Shown here: positions 20,200 to 32,470 of the stretch, in pieces
How positions within the stretch are numbered: position 1 is the stretch's first letter
Layout: each line of letters begins with the position of its first letter
Origin: Vombatus ursinus
Taxonomy: Eukaryota > Chordata > Mammalia > Diprotodontia > Vombatidae
Reading direction: 5' to 3'
NCBI RefSeq assembly: GCF_900497805.2
Contig: NW_020954556.1
Location: 62,160,447 to 62,224,446 of the forward strand
DNA: 64,000 nt
Program-made: the position numbers and the translations under genes
The notes under the pieces: generated by a model
Databases searched by the model: none
Told to the model about the DNA's origin: nothing
The model's input: the letters and a program-made list of their open reading frames with translations, nothing else

Positions 20200-20350
20200 C
20201 TTAAGAATCATAAGTTGAAGTTTTAGCTTGGTACTTTAGCTATAAACACTCTAGGACTACCGGCAAGTGACCACATCATTCTGAGCTTCAGATCCTCCAT
20301 CCTTAAAATGAGGGTAAGAATACTAACACTTCCCAACTTACAGGTAAAAT
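20200..20350 (+). mobile_element. MIR-type SINE relic
   Basis: 'aagaatcataagttgaagtt', 'cggcaagtgaccacatcatt', 'cttaaaatgagggtaagaat' follow the sense MIR order with strong decay. Confidence 0.55.
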
Positions 20351-22200
20351 CCCAAAGCATGGCAGAGATGTAAACTCCTGAGATTATACTATAATAATGA
20401 CATCATTACCAAAGGCCACAGATCAGGGCAATGTTAAGCACATTGGTATACAGGAATAGGGGAAAACAGAAATCAAAATGGTTAATTAATATCAATCATT
20501 TTATGGAGGCGCTTCTGGCCACATATTCCTTCTACAAATACTAGCTGAGCTAATTTGTAAACCAAGGATAATTCTCCAAGTTACTCAGCTGTAAGAAATT
20601 AGGATTTGGATCTCTAAGGTAGGAAAGAAAGAGATATGTTAGAGTTAAGAAAAGAACAAAGATGTCGTGCAAAATACCATTTGAGATACAAATTTACAAA
20701 GGGAAGCAAGCAGCTGACAATTCAACATAATCTCCCATTAAATAACAGCTCATTTAAACATATCCCATTGTGCCCTCCACATCTGGCATGTGATTGGAGT
20801 TGGCAGATTTATTTCCAGAGCTATCTGGCCTGCCCCACAGTAGTCTCCCTCATTCTGGAGCAAGGCTATTCTACTTTCTCTAACAAACCTGGTGTGATTC
20901 ACAAAGATAAGGATGTACAGATTTTGTTACCACCTAATTATTAGATGTTTCATGTCTTTTAACACGAGGGAGGATTATTACCAGCATTTTCTCCCACTTC
21001 TTTCATTTCAGCGGTCATAAATTTTAAATGGCAAAAGTAAATCTAGCTGCAATGTGTCATTTATACCCTAAGCCCCTGTGTTTGGAAGTGATAAAGGTTT
21101 CAGTCTAACCCTTGGCTGGTCTCTCTCTTCCAAGTCCCAAGGGTTACATTTTATGGAAACATGATTAAAAAAATAAGCTTCATTCTGGGTCACTAAAACA
21201 TTTCAGGACTTAAGAAAGAAGGAGGTGGGGGGTGGAGAGAAAGAACTGGAACAATTTTTCCCCCAGTTGCTCTACTGAAGGTAAAAGCTCTTAGCCACTG
21301 AGAAAATGTGAAACAGAACTCTCCCAAGTATTTATTAAATTGAACTTCACCTGTTAACTCTTTTGTCAGTATGAATGACTTTAGACAAATAAAGTGTTTA
21401 TACAATCCAAGAAACAAACATGTTGAAATAATGATGAAATTTTCAAGCACCTTTTTTAGTTCACTGCATATTCTCCTAATGATAACAGGAAAGAAGCGCC
21501 ATCTGATGTTTTAATTGAAATTTTAACCAAAAGAGGCATGGCCAGATTTCTAACATGTTCTAACTATAGTACTTCCCTTTCTACAATTACACAGCTAATG
21601 TCTGCATTGAATTCCCTAATTTCTCATTATAAAACAATTGGATTTCATCTAGCAGTATTTAATTGCATTGTTTCTCCTGCTAGAATAACTGCACATTCTT
21701 CTTGGTAGGATGTTGAAGTTGTTGAATGACAAATCAATAAAGGTCATGCCATTCAGATTTAATCAATTATTATTCCATCTCTAAGCAAAATCAATGAGGG
21801 ACCTGAAATGCAGTAAAAAAACAAACAAACAAACAAACAAAAAAATCTGAATTCCTACAAACACTAGCCAAGACAAAATGGGAAAAAAAAAATTGAAACA
21901 TCAACTGAAGATCAGTAAATTAAGGTCCACTAAAAATTGTATCCAATGCCTCATCATTGTGCAAAAGTGAACCTGGGTCCTAGAGGTGATTCCAATGTAG
22001 CAAAAGACATGACAGGCCCAACTATGCTGGAAATGCATGGATCTAATAAGTCATTCAGTATTTCAATCAGCATCAAAGGAGAATACTCAGAAAAAAGATT
22101 TAAGGCTGTAGTTGAAGCAAGGAAGTTGAAGATCATCTGGGCATCCACACATGCTTTTCACAGCTGAGGAAAACTCCACAGTGTCTGCCAATTCAAGCAG
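20350..22200. other. Repeat-poor 1.8-kb block beside exon 7
   Basis: No SINE or LINE signature is seen apart from an (AAAC)n run. A 102-codon + strand frame (20636-20944) has no family resemblance, no splice context and no homologous motif. Sequence texture at 20650-21790 resembles conserved noncoding DNA; this is inference only. Confidence 0.4.
21815..21845 (+). repeat. (AAAC)n microsatellite
   Basis: Five AAAC units are flanked by A runs. Confidence 0.9.
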
Positions 22201-22229
22201 GGGTGAAAGTGAACAAAGGACTAAACAAA

Positions 22230-22486
<257 letters not shown>

Positions 22487-22682
22487 TCATTGAATTGCTT
22501 AAATGGATCATTTATTTTGTAACTAACATTACCTCTTACAGCTATAGAAAGGGGGTGAATTCTTAAGCACCAGACCACACAAAGGAGTAACCAAGAATGG
22601 CATTTACAAAAGACAGTGATAGGTATTGGACATGTGATTTCAATGTTAGGGAACTTAAAAGTGAGGAAACTTCCTCTACCAA

Positions 22683-22731
<49 letters not shown>

Positions 22732-22761
22732 GTCTCTTTCTCTCTCTTTCTCTTTCTCTTC
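22683..22761 (+). repeat. (TC)n/(TCTG)n polypyrimidine microsatellite
   Basis: The run is about 80 bp of T and C with a few G. In the WWOX transcript it is a GA-rich purine tract starting about 260 nt upstream of the exon 7 acceptor. Confidence 0.92.
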
Positions 22762-22896
22762 TTTGATTAAAGTGATCTCTGGGGAAGGAAGGGGAGAAAG
22801 ATGCATTGAAAAATGTAGATGACAGAAAAAAAGTTATCAAGAAAATTTAATTTTAAAATGATTACAATTTTACTGAAAATCATATGAAGGGAGAAA

Positions 22897-23075
22897 GAAT
22901 CTCAGAATCAAAAGCTACTTCAGTAGCCATCTAGTTTAACTCACAACTAAAGCAAGAATTTCATGAAATTACAGAATCTTGGGGATGAAGAGGACTTCAG
23001 AAGCCATCTAGTTCATCCCTTATTTGAAGAAGAACCTCTTCTATGTCCTAATAGACAAGTTACATGGTTTAAAGA
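22897..23075 (-). mobile_element. L3/CR1 LINE 3' end, two overlapping pieces
   Basis: 'aatctcagaatcaaaagcta' + 'cagtagccatctagtttaac', and again 'acagaatcttggggatgaag' + 'cagaagccatctagttcatc', match the antisense L3 terminus. The motif occurs twice about 70 bp apart, so either two copies or a small duplication is present. Confidence 0.5.
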
Positions 23076-23099
23076 CCTCACGCGGCACACTTTCAAATA

Positions 23100-25250
23100 A
23101 GGAGAAGGTATCTTGTCCTCTAAAGGCATTTGTTTTTAAAGATTAGGTTAAAATCTACATTAATATAGCAAAACATTCTGGAATTTAGGTGATCTGTGCT
23201 AGAAAAGAAAAGTGAAATAGATATTTAGCTGTTTCCTATGTAATTAATGAATAGTCCTCTCATTCTTTCCTTTGTTACAGTATTTGTTTTTATGGAAACT
23301 TCTTACACATCTGTTGAAATACTATGTCCTTTCCGGGCACCAAAGATTCAGACTTTCAGATGTTTAAAGGGAATAAAAAAATTACTCATTCAAAATGCAA
23401 ATCTCATGGCCATGAGGTTACGTGGGTTGTGTTGAAACTGTCTCCTAATGCTTAATCTGCTTTTTTAAAAATAACACCTTCCTACAGACTTAAAATGGAA
23501 ACAATTTTGAATATTCTTCAAAGTCTTCTTCAAATTCTTCAAATATGGTACCATTAAAAGGGAAAGTAAATAAGGAACTGGTATAAGCTTATAAAGATAA
23601 GCTTATCCAAACTAATGTTACTAATTGGTTCTGTGTAGTTCTACATCAGACAAAATAATGTTACAGGAGAAAGTGCCAGTGGAATGTTTTATACACTCAA
23701 TATACAATATGATTGTCAGTGGACTAATATCGGGGGAATTAATGCTTGTGGGGCTCAATCAGCTCAGATAATTGGGGACCAAGTGATTTGAGTATTGTCT
23801 GATAAGCCAAGTGACATGAAAATTGGGGGACAGGATGTAACAGGGTAGATTGTGTCCCTGAATGTAAGAGGGCTTACAACTGCCTTAAGGATGTTATCCT
23901 GACTATGGTAATTGGTGGAATAGGAAGAGCTATGAAATCAGGCCTTGGGTATTTGTGACTGATTGTGTCAAGAATCAGTGAGGAAAGAGAGATCAGGGAG
24001 GGATGGTTTTGAGAATTAGAGTGATAGAGGAAAGAACGTATAACCAAAGAGTGATGTGATGTCATGGAAGCTTTAAATCTGTGCAAGAAGTGAGTGGGTA
24101 TTTTTGGGTTTAGATGCACAAAAATAAACTGCTAAGATATAGACTCTTAGATGAGGTAGATTTATCCCTAGGGGTAACCTTAGGTAGCCAATAAGATAGT
24201 ATGTAAGTTGGATTCTAGTGTTTTCTTCATGGAACATATACAGCATTTTTAGATTAATGAGAGAGGTCTAAAATGATGTTACATCTGAATGGCACAATTG
24301 TCTCTACATTAATATAGACAGTGTGTGCCATTGGGGAGGAAGGAGCAGAAGATAGCACATTTGGACCCAGAGCTTAGAGGGTGATTAAAAGCAACGAGAA
24401 TGGGTAAATGGGCCTGTAAAACAAGATCACAGTCAGATCTGCATATAACATGCGTGATATTACTGAGAAATTACTGAAGAAAGAGGGCAGTAGAAAAACT
24501 GGGAAAATTTGAGTGTCAGGGTCTTCTGAAATGGGTCCACCTCAGAGAATAGAGAAGGGCTCAGAAGGCAGTCGTGGATAAATCTGTCTACAGAATCTCA
24601 AAACGCAGTCATCACCACCTACCTCTTTGGTGCACTCAGTACCTATATTCTCAGGCAGCTGATAGGACAGGAAATTGATACAAAAAATGATCCCATAAGA
24701 CACTGGATGATACAAATACTGTCACAGTGGAAAAGCTACTCAAATATTGCAATTTCTCTGGAATTGTACAGCTAGGGCATCAAAAAAAGGGGCTTGCCTA
24801 ACTCTCTGGGTCTACCTTCTGTCAATGCAATTACTGTAGAAGGGTCACTTGATTTACTGCCAGTTCAAAGAGCTTCCTGTGCTCTCCCATCTCTTAGAAG
24901 ATGCCTAGAGGCAGTATCATGGTAGGAGAGGCTATGGCTCTCATTAGGAATTTGGAAAGAAGTTACTACCTTTTTGCTCTCACAGTTCAATTGCCTGAAC
25001 TCTCTGATTGTGCTAACAGCTATGCAGACACAATCTATTTATAGCTAGGAGTTCATATTCTAGAAAAGCAGGAACATGTAAATAAACTTGAAAAATAAGA
25101 GTGAGTACAATAAAAATGTCACTTATATGGATTTTTTTGGTGTTTTTTTTTCTGTGCTTTTCTATGCAATATGATTTTTCACTCTTGCTATGTTATTTTA
25201 TGTTGTTCCATTTTACTCACTCTCAGTTTTGCCTAGATTGGCCTGCTTAG
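23100..25250. other. Intron 6 block, unassigned
   Basis: I recognise no element. 23700-24600 has a more GT/GA-rich texture than its surroundings and may be an old repeat I cannot name. No splice-flanked exon is seen. Confidence 0.4.
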
Positions 25251-25254
25251 TTTT

Positions 25255-25575
25255 TTCCTGTGCCATGGGAGGAATGTTCTTTCTTTCCCTCTCTAACTCA
25301 TGACTTCCTTCAAGACACCAAAGACTCAGAAGGCTTTCCTAACCCTCCCCCTCATCACCACCCTGCCCCCCTCCCCTACCCCAGATCACAGATTCTAGAG
25401 CCTTACCCACTAAGGTCATCTTGCATATATCTTGTACATATTGTCTATGTATTTATTTACATGTCTTCCCCATTATAATGTAAGCTCCTAGAGGGCAGGG
25501 ATTGTTTGTCTTTCTCTTTAGCACATCACTTGGCAGGTAGCAAGCACTTAAAAAAAGTTTGTTGATTAATCGAAA
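25255..25575 (+). mobile_element. L2 LINE 3' end
   Basis: 'actcatgacttccttcaaga', 'ttacatgtcttccccattat', 'aagctcctagagggcaggga' and 'aagcacttaaaaaaagtttg' follow the L2 terminus. Confidence 0.85.
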
Positions 25576-25579
25576 AGAA

Positions 25580-26355
25580 TAATCTTAGAAGCTGATTCCT
25601 GCAGTGCTCACTTAGAAATGACTTTAAGAGAAGTATGAGGGAAAAAATAAAGCCCTACAGAGAAAACAATAATGTCTCTGACTGTTACCTGTCATTCTGG
25701 CCCAAAGGTGTATCCAGAACACATGGGACATGAAACAAAATAACCTGATGCAAGAGACCAAAGCAAAGCAACTGAAAGCCCTGGATGACCCCGGAGTCTC
25801 TCCTTCCTCTCCAAATTCTTATATCCATCATTAATGTTAATTGTATAACCCCAGAGTTAAAATATGCTTCCTCTACCTAAAAGCTGTCACCCTCATCCAT
25901 TAAAACAGGAGACAAGAATAGGAAATTGTGCAATACCTGCCTTCTTTTAATTGTGAAGCCACTTAATTGGCTTGTACTTTTGCCTCATTTTAATGAGGAC
26001 TTTATTATTCTAACGGTGCTTTTGGTAAGTTTCTTATTAAAAGCCATCACAATTGCAAAGGCTTGAAGATGCTGAACATTTACAAAATATCAAAAGGGAT
26101 TTCAAACTACAAAGGCAAGCTGAACATAAAAATAATATCATTTCAAATCAAATGCCATTAATCAGCATATTTTCATGATATATTAGCGTTCTGTCCCCTG
26201 GACTTCCTTAGTTTTCAATTTTTTAAATAATTTATCAAGTACTTTACCTAAAACAACAATTACTTTAAACAACAATGTTAAAAACAATTAAACATATATT
26301 ATATTTCTATATCTGTAACAGCTTATTTCTTACTCCCTTTGACTCTCTGTGTCTG
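25580..26355. other. Repeat-poor block with homeodomain-like cores
   Basis: 25900-26200 contains TAATTG and CATTTTAATG cores, and an inverted repeat CCTCATT-tt-AATGAGG at 25985-26000. No repeat family is recognised. Confidence 0.4.
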
Positions 26356-26359
26356 AAGC

Positions 26360-26472
26360 TTGTAAGTTTAGAGCTGGAAAGGCCTTTAGAGATAATTAAT
26401 TTCAACCTTTTTGTTTCATATATGACAATACTAAGGGACAGAGAGTCAGTGACTTTCCCAAAGTCACTTTTT
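26360..26472 (-). mobile_element. MIR-type SINE fragment
   Basis: 'agagctggaaaggcctttag', 'atatgacaatactaagggac' and 'gactttcccaaagtcac' match antisense MIR. Confidence 0.6.
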
Positions 26473-26474
26473 TC

Positions 26475-27430
26475 ATTCTCTCTTTTTCTATCTCAGTATT
26501 TGTGTATCTATTGTTTTCTTTTTATGTGGTCATTGCCTCTGCATGGACAATCCTAGTTCTGGTTCTACTGCATGCAATTCACATTCCATTACAAAATCTT
26601 TTCAGGTATCTTTATTTATAAAATATTTACAATTTTCCACCTTCAAAAATGCCCTACTTCAATGCCCCATCATGGCAGGGAGATAACCCTGTGTCCTTCA
26701 ATGTTGTGCTAGCAGAGTATAAAATGTGGCAGGTTCTTTACAATGCTGATAAAATTTCTAGTGAGGTTTTGAAAATCGACCCATTGGGCTATGCAAGACC
26801 TAGCCTGGCTAAATACCAAAATCATCAAATAATGAATTATTAGGCCATGACGATCTATGAAATAAAGAAAAATATAAATTAACCATTGACCCTCTGCAAT
26901 TTCCTTATCTTTTTGTAATAATTGTGGCAAAGAAAAGGGAGTATATTAAGAATGATAACCATTAATATTCTAAAGGTACAATATTTGTCCCCCCAAAATC
27001 AATATGTTGACATAGAACTGGAGGAACTGAACCACATCAACATGGAAATTCTGCCTATAAATTAAATCATAAAAGGTATAGAATATGCAATGAAATGGAA
27101 GTTTTGCAGAAGTTCTCTACTGAGAGACAGACAAAGAAGTCAGCAGAATTGGTTCAATCATGAGTTCAAAAGAAACAAGAAACACTTTATGGAACACCTG
27201 ATCTCTTCTCCTTGCAGTGCTTATGATGAATGTAAAAAAAAAAAAAGACAACCATGAAATAAATACTGACGTGTCAACGTGTGTTATATAAGATGAAGTT
27301 ATAGAGAAATTTTACAAAGAAATTGATGAAAAAAATCCTTCAGATTTAGTACATGCTTTTATACTTAGATACTTTAGTAGAACACATTCCTCATGTTTTA
27401 CTGAGAAAATCTGGATCATTTGTCTTGAAT
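26475..27430. other. Intron 6 block, unassigned
   Basis: A 64-codon frame at 26649-26843 and broken open stretches to 27350 could be an old LINE, but I cannot place them in a family. Confidence 0.35.
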
Positions 27431-28735
27431 TCTCTCTCTTTTTTAAGACTCTAAAACTTGAAATCCCTTGACATCATCCCCCACTCAGTTGTCCTTTCTT
27501 TCTAATGAAGATATGGCCTCCTCCTGTTAAGAGTAACTAGTCTTCTTTTCCCATTGATCCCATCTCATCTCATCTCCTCTATTAGATTGCCCCCACAATC
27601 ATCTCCTCTCTTTCTCTAAGCTTAAACCTCTCCTAATTTATTGATTCACTTCCTACTACCTATAAACATAGCCAGGTACATCCTAGCCTTTAAAAAAAAA
27701 ATCCACTTATTTGACCCTACCATTCTTTGAAGCTCTCTTCCTATAGCACTCCTTTCTTTCACAAACTACCAGAAAAAAAAGTTGTCTATATTCATTGCCT
27801 CCACTTTTTCTCCTCTTGATTCTCTCTCAATCCTTTGCAATCCGACGTCCAACTTTATCATTTAACTGAAATAAATTGTTCTCTCTAAAGTAATGTATAT
27901 ATGTATATATGTATATGTATATATATTTTTTTCACAGTGACCTCATCAATATGTTATGGGTTAAATTTTCATCTCTTCACAGAAGAGTGTAGGATCTATA
28001 TATCTAATCTCGGTGTCTATCCTGAGTTCTAGTCCCACATTCCAAAATAAGTATTGGACACTTCAATCTGGATATCCCATAGGTATAACAAACTGAGCAT
28101 GCTGAAAACAAATTTCATTATCATTTCTCCAAAACCCAACTTTCTTCTGAACTTCCCTATTTCTGTTGAAGGCACCAACATCCTTCTAGTCAAGCAGATT
28201 TGCAAACTCAAAATCATCCTCAACTCCTCATTCTTCCTCATCCACATAAATATTCAGGTGCTGAGTCTTGTCCTTTCTACCAACAAAAGAGCTCTTGTGA
28301 TCAGTTTCTGTCTCTCTATTTACACAACCATCAACTTGACTCAGACCCTTATTACCTCCACTAGTCTCCAAAGTTAGATCATGACCCTATGAAGGGAAAT
28401 GGCCTGATCAACCAACTGGAGGCTGGGAAGGTGGGCTGCATCCTTTCTACGCTATAGTCAATTTGGGGGCTTATCTCTGAAACCATCACACCTTTCCTAA
28501 CCTCCCGAGCTGCTAGTATATCCCCATGTGAAATTACCATTAATTTACTTTGTATGTTTTACACACACTAATTTTGCATTTTGTATATATCTACGTGTGG
28601 ATATGTAGTCCCTGAATAAAATACAAGCTCCTTGAGGACAAGAATGTTTCATCTATGTCTTTGTGTGCCCAGCACTTAACAATGCCTACTACAGATTGGG
28701 GACTTAAAAAAAACTTTTTGAATAACTGGTTGATT
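27430..28735 (+). mobile_element. L2 LINE, ORF2 C-terminal half to 3' end
   Basis: It runs in consensus order: 'agcttaaacctctcctaatt', 'cactttttctcctcttgatt', 'cagtgacctcatcaatatgt', 'ggacacttcaatctggatat', 'tttctgttgaaggcacca', and finally 'caagctccttgaggacaaga' with 'gcccagcacttaac'. These cover the RT and post-RT region of L2 ORF2 plus the 3' UTR. It is the longest L2 piece here; a TA/TATG microsatellite sits inside at 27894-27927. Confidence 0.8.
27894..27927 (+). repeat. (TATG)n/(TA)n microsatellite
   Basis: TATATG units are read directly inside the L2 relic. Confidence 0.85.
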
Positions 28736-30174
28736 GCAAAGTTGGCATAATGGAAGAATGGTGGGAAAGGTTGGAAAATATCATTCAAGTTTAAAAAGGA
28801 AAACAGGACAAAGCTTTATAGATTTCATAGAAAAAATATGCTTTTATAGTATGAATAGTAAATTTTAAAAGAAACTTAGAATGTACTAAACATGATAAAT
28901 TCCAAACAAATTACAAAAATGAAATGACTATAGCTTAATAAGAGAAAAAATGGCTGATTATAAATATAGGAGTCATTTCTGAATTAGCTGTATATGTACA
29001 GTTAGAGTATCAACTTTTTTGAACAAAGATAAAAATCTATACCAAATGAATACAGAAGTATAAAAATAAGATGTGGCATATAGTTGCAACAATTCCAGTC
29101 TAACCTTTTAATAAACCTATTTACAAGGAAAATCAGGAATTGGCATAAGGAAAAATATCAAAATGGATGATGATAGGTCCTATAAAATTGTAACCAATGT
29201 AAAGTAGTCACTATGGTGAAGAGGTGGTTAAATAAAACAGAAGACTGGAGCGGCTAAGGGAGAGTAATTTTGTTCTATTTTGATAGTCTTAAAAGTGAAA
29301 TAGAAAGAAGGGGAATTCTATATGCTAGAATAAAAATGAGGAAAAAGGGATAAAACTTACTATGTAAGACAATTGGGGTACTTGAGAAAAAATATATGCA
29401 TGCATGGAAAAATCAGTAGCAGGAATCAAATACATTTTACGTTACCTGAATTGGAAAAAGAAGGGTTCTATATATACAAATATGTATGCGCACACATTCA
29501 CACTCATAAAAAGTTTGGTTTAATAATACATTAAGGTCAATAGGGAAACAGGAATAGGGAAAGAGAGAAGAGGAGTTTTAGGTGAGATTAAGTTGGAAAA
29601 AGAATCATACAAGCAAAATAAATTTCAAGACTGGGTAGTAAACTGTAAAGGTGGGAATAAAAGGAAAGGAAATAAGAACAAGTGATAGGGTTTAGAGGAA
29701 GGACAAGAGAGAAGAAGCAATGGAGTGGAAGCAGATCATTTAATTATACTTTACTAATATTTATAAAATTCTTTCTTTTCTTTTATTACATTCTCTTTTT
29801 TAAAGAGAAGAGAATAAAATATCTAAGAGGATATGATAGAAGGAAATCAATAATTAATCATCATAATTGTAAATGTAAATGGTAAACTCTCCTGCAAAAT
29901 AGAAGAGGATAGCAGGATGGATTAGAAACACACTTAAAAACAGAGACTGACACGGAGTTTAAAGAATAAGTTGGAGCAGAATTTATTATGTTTCAGGTGA
30001 ACTTAGAAAAGCATGGATAGCAACCACAAGCTTAGAAATAGAAACTGTTAAAGTAGACATAGTTAAAAGAAATGAAAAGGAAAATTTCATTATGCTTAAA
30101 AGCACCACAGACAATAAAATAATCTCTCTCTGTGTCTCTTGTCTTTCTGTCTCTCCCTGTCTCTTCTCTCTCGC

Positions 30175-30275
30175 ATATACACACACACACATATATACAC
30201 ATATATGTATGTATGTTATGTGTCTATATGTGTGTATACACACACATATACACATACATACACACAGACAGACAT
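30175..30275 (+). repeat. (CA)n/(TATG)n compound microsatellite
   Basis: Imperfect ACAC, ATAT and TGTG units lie inside the L1 ORF2 relic and create spurious open frames on both strands. Confidence 0.9.
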
Positions 30276-30688
30276 ACCAAATGGCATAGCACCTCTGTTG
30301 TTTAATAAAAAGTTATTTGAATTACAGAGAGAAATAGGGAGAAAAACTACAAAGGTACGGAACCTTAATGTGTCCCTTTCAGAATCAGGTAGATTCAACA
30401 AAAAGGTAAAGAAGAAAGAAATTAAGGACTTGAAGAGAATTTTAGGAAAAATCTATATACAAGTACTCTAATAATTAGCAACTGAGATTAGAAAAGAATA
30501 TTTGTTAACTGTACAAAGCACATAGAGAAACTGGATATATGATATGGCATAAAAACATCATAAACAAATGTAGATTTGTTAACCACATCCTTATTGACTA
30601 CAAAAAAATAAAAATTACTAATTAAAAGTCAATGATGAACCTTGAAAATCAAAGCAAACATTAACAAGTTGAAAGCAAATAAACCCCC

Positions 30689-30720
30689 CCAACACACACA
30701 CACATACACACACACACACC
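30689..30720 (+). repeat. (CA)n microsatellite
   Basis: CACACA units follow a C-run. Confidence 0.9.
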
Positions 30721-31027
30721 CTGTTGAATTGGCAAATAAAGCTAGGTGTTTTTTGAACTGATCAAATAAGAAATTAATTTTAAAAGAGGGAGAAAAACAA
30801 AACCGCCAATATAAAAAGCAAAAATACAGAATTCACAAGAAAAAAAAGAAAATAAAGCAAATTATTAAAGCTTATATTGCCCAATTTTTTTGCCAACAAA
30901 ATTGGTAAATGGAATGAAGACTTATGAGTCAAAGTTTGTATAAAATGCATATTAAGACATTCATATATGTATATGCATGCACACACAATTACAGTTATGT
31001 AAGTATGTACATATATATGTATATATA

Positions 31028-31130
31028 TTGTTGTTCAGTTGTTTTCAGTTATATCCTACCCTTCATGACCTCATTTGGGGTTTTCTTGGCAAAGATGCTG
31101 AGGTGGTTTGCCATTTCCTTCCCCGAGAAG
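31028..31130 (-). mobile_element. Mar1 SINE tail, 5'-truncated antisense copy
   Basis: 'ttgttgttcagttgttttca' then 'cctcatttggggttttcttg' and 'ggtttgccatttccttcc' form the reverse complement of the BovB-like Mar1 tail. The tRNA head is absent. It sits between two TA/TG microsatellites. Confidence 0.8.
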
Positions 31131-31139
31131 AAATGAAGT

Positions 31140-31330
31140 CTATATCTATATGTATATGTATACACACATATATGTATGTATATACATGCGTATATATATA
31201 TATATATATACGCATGCACCAACATAGTATGCATATACACACATCAATTAAAATCATATATATATACATATATATGTATACACACACACACACACAAACA
31301 CACACATACATACATACACAATTATACACA
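31140..31330 (+). repeat. Compound TA/TG/CA microsatellite
   Basis: Alternating purine-pyrimidine runs fill the interval. It contains the palindrome at 31185-31216. The 124-codon frame at 30977-31351 crosses it and is not a gene. Confidence 0.92.
31185..31216. repeat. 32-bp perfect palindrome, CATGCG-(TA)10-CGCATG
   Basis: CATGCG at 31185-31190, ten TA units at 31191-31210 and CGCATG at 31211-31216 make an uninterrupted self-complementary block capable of cruciform extrusion. Read directly. Confidence 0.95.
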
Positions 31331-31399
31331 GTATATTTAGCCATTCACTAACTGTTAGTCATTTTGGTTGTTTTCTATTTCTCCCCTTTTTTTCTGATA

Positions 31400-31490
31400 A
31401 AAAGAGAAAAGTAAATTTAAATGACTTTGAAATATTACTTCCCATACATCAAATCTGCAAAAGTAACTAAAATTTAAAACACAATAGTGT
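31400..31490 (+). mobile_element. L1 LINE 3' region, fragment A
   Basis: 'tgactttgaaatattacttc' and 'catacatcaaatctgcaaaa' match the marsupial L1 3' region. It continues after a gap at 31980. Confidence 0.55.
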
Positions 31491-31669
31491 TGAGTTTCTA
31501 TATATACAGATACATTAAACATCACTTCTGAAATCAAAAACTGCTAGGATCTTTTTTGGAGATCAGGACACCACAAGAATCATAAAATAATCATATCCTT
31601 AGATTTAATAAATGTATTATTGGACAAATACTCAAGATGATGTAATAAAAATTAATAAGGATAATAAAA

Positions 31670-31880
31670 ACTCAATTTCTAAATCACTTTACTTACAACA
31701 ACCATATGAAGTATGTAGTGCTAACATTATTATTTCCATTTTACAGCAGAAAGTAAAGCTCTGATAGTTAAAATGACTTGCCTAAAGTCACACAGCTAAT
31801 AATGAGATAAGTCAGAACTTAAACTCAGATCTTCTGAACGTAAGACTAGTGTCTTATGACAATATCATTCTACAACAACT
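31670..31880 (-). mobile_element. MON1/MIR-type SINE
   Basis: 'attattatttccattttaca', 'gacttgcctaaagtcacaca' and 'gtcagaacttaaactcagat' show an antisense MIR-type SINE lying between two L1 fragments. Confidence 0.75.
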
Positions 31881-31979
31881 ATTTTAATTTATAAGATTTA
31901 TTTTAAATTATTTGTTTTAAACAAATATTTAAATTAAATTAAATAATTAACTATTACGAATATAACACAAAAATACAAC

Positions 31980-32470
31980 TATTGGTGGCAGAATTAAGAA
32001 CTCATAGAATCTTTGTAGCTTGTAGAAGACTACAGAATAGTCTTGCAATATATACTAAAAGTTGCCAAAATAATCATATCCTTCGCCTCTACTACTAGGA
32101 ATATACTATGACATTGCAGCTAAAAAAAATCTGTCCAAAAATTTTCATAGCTGCATTATATATAATTGCAAAACAAAACAAAACCAAAAACAAACAAAAA
32201 ACCTAGAGGCACTTGAAATGTTCAACAATAGGAGAATGGTTAAGAAAGTTGTGGTACACTGATATAATGGAGTATTCTAAAATAAATAAAATGAACAATA
32301 AAAATAAAGAAAATTTGAAGGAACTTTATGAAATAATGCAATTTTTTTTTTAAAAAAGTAGAACTAAAAGAAAGGAATACATAATAACCATGATCATAAG
32401 AGGAAAAGTGAATGAGAATAAATAGAACAAGAATACAGATGGGAATTTAGAAGAGGGAAGTGAAAAGTGT
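31980..32470 (+). mobile_element. L1 LINE 3' region, fragment B
   Basis: 'ctactactaggaatatacta', 'catagctgcattatatataa', 'gttcaacaataggagaatgg' and 'gtggtacactgatataatgg' follow the conserved L1 3' segment. With fragment A it suggests one L1 split by later insertions. Confidence 0.7.
32166..32200 (+). repeat. (AAAAC)n low-complexity tract
   Basis: AAAAC-type units lie inside the L1 fragment. Confidence 0.8.

Larger units (their letters stand above)
29000..31020 (+). mobile_element. L1 LINE, inter-ORF region and ORF2 endonuclease part
   Basis: 29850-29920 reads 'taattgtaaatgtaaatggt' and 'gcaggatggattagaaac', the start of L1 ORF2 (IVNVNG, then the WI[RK] stretch). Further pieces match the endonuclease domain ('ccaaatggcatagcacctct', 'cataaaaacatcataaacaa') and the segment before the RT ('aaaataaagcaaattattaa', 'ttgcccaattttttt'). 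Many stops and internal deletions are present. The 29000-29850 part is assigned by position and A-rich texture only. Confidence 0.7.

Noticed and set aside
20636-20944. 102-codon + strand frame in intron 7
   Set aside because: There is no domain, no splice or promoter context and it is antisense to WWOX; chance length in a repeat-poor block.
30977-31351. 124- and 93-codon frames on opposite strands
   Set aside because: They read through TA/TG/CA microsatellite and a SINE tail; both strands are open because of the repeat.
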